NCBI GenBank assembly: GCA_050260355.1
Contig: JBLNBZ010000122.1
Span: forward strand, 1-55,783
DNA length: 55,783 nt
Source: CADEFX01 sp050260355
GTDB lineage: Bacteria; Pseudomonadota; Alphaproteobacteria; Rhizobiales; Hyphomicrobiaceae
Direction of reading: 5' to 3'
The notes under the pieces were generated by a model that had not been told where the DNA came from, ran no database searches, and saw only the letters and a program-made list of their open reading frames with translations. A program made the position numbers and the translations under genes. Below, one piece after another: positions 55,511 through 55,783 of this stretch (the first letter of the stretch is position 1; each line of letters opens with the position of its first letter).

Positions 55511-55744
55511 CTAGGCAGCGCCCTGGGGCTCGCTGCCGAGCTGCTCCTGGGCCTTCTTGATCTTTTCCATGAGATCGACGTCCGACGTCGAGTTGCCCGG
55601 CTGGTACATGCCTTCCGCATCGGAGGCGAGCCTGCGCTCGACATCGAACAGCCAGCGGCGCAATGCTTCCAGCTTCTGGCCGCGTGTCAGGCCCTTGCTG
55701 TCAACGATATCCTGCGGTTTGTCGAACTCGGAAGACGGGTCCAT
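55511..55744 (-). CDS. Small cytoplasmic protein of unknown function
   Basis: About 77 residues, helical and charged: DPSSEFDKPQDIVDSKGLTRGQKLEALRRWLFDVERRLASDAEGM, ending KKAQEQLGSEPQGAA. The RGQKLEALRRW pattern recurs in small alphaproteobacterial proteins, but no function is known to me. The open frame runs to the right edge of the window (55783). The ATG at 55744, with AAGAAGG a few bases upstream, is preferred over the edge ATG, though the gene could extend beyond the window. Confidence 0.6.
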   Translation of the reverse strand: MDPSSEFDKPQDIVDSKGLTRGQKLEALRRWLFDVERRLASDAEGMYQPGNSTSDVDLMEKIKKAQEQLGSEPQGAA

Positions 55745-55783
55745 CCGCGCCTTCTTCGAGTTCACGCAGCTGATTTCAGGCAT

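Overview
The window is high-GC DNA with dense, mostly alphaproteobacterial genes, and it looks like chromosome from the order Hyphomicrobiales (Rhizobiales). Signs of this are the order uvrA / ssb / gyrA / coaD / cyclophilins / queA / tgt, a GTTC-N7-GTTC LexA box, an EipA (DUF1134) envelope protein, a manganese-uptake (Mur-like) box before mntH, a DUF6481 protein and separate petA-petB-petC genes for the bc1 complex. Several genes appear to use GTG or TTG starts. No plasmid, prophage, insertion sequence, rRNA operon or CRISPR array is visible.

Layout, left to right. Position 1-160 holds the 5' end of mtnA (methionine salvage), followed by a TDT-family carrier, a mazEF toxin-antitoxin pair, tRNA-Asp(GTC), an orphan AapJ-like binding protein, tRNA-Val(TAC) and a DMT transporter. 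From 5.0 to 13.4 kb a minus-strand housekeeping block carries tgt-queA (queuosine), bioY, two cyclophilins, coaD, a LysE exporter and gyrA. From 13.7 to 21 kb there are a PRC-barrel/LEA-like protein, an SDR, a decayed scar (broken tetR meeting a truncated thioesterase gene), ssb with an SOS box, a large pentapeptide-repeat membrane protein, another SDR, a YkgJ-type cysteine-cluster protein and a four-helix membrane protein. uvrA (21.6-24.6 kb) carries a 96-bp palindromic repeat inside its reading frame. A compositionally foreign AIPR-type gene follows.

From 26 to 31 kb lie small enzymes and envelope proteins: an FlK-like thioesterase, a SnoaL-like protein, a GST, a DUF6481 protein, a Cys-rich/PRC-barrel protein, a bactofilin-cadherin-like fusion and a Nudix hydrolase. 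A complete branched-chain-type ABC importer (livG-livF-livK-fused livHM) with a terminal crotonase gene spans 31-36.5 kb. After it come eipA, a small secreted protein, a FadM/YbgC thioesterase, tandem RidA genes, a hydroxyisobutyrate-dehydrogenase-like gene with an MFS carrier, another SDR, mntH, a CAP-domain protein and parC. The right end holds a palindrome-rich spacer, apt, a small charged membrane protein, mtnP, the cytochrome bc1 operon petABC, ltrA and two small genes.

Functional links: mtnP releases adenine that apt can reuse, and mtnA lies at the other end of the window, so methylthioadenosine salvage is split. queA and tgt overlap and act in one pathway. ssb and uvrA are normally divergent neighbours sharing an SOS box, but here about 5 kb separates them and the only box seen stays with ssb. 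The points I rate most worth a second look are the Tgt lacking three of four zinc ligands, the in-frame repeat in uvrA, the bactofilin-cadherin fusion, the lone AIPR gene and the tetR/thioesterase scar. No clearly new multi-gene system was recognised.
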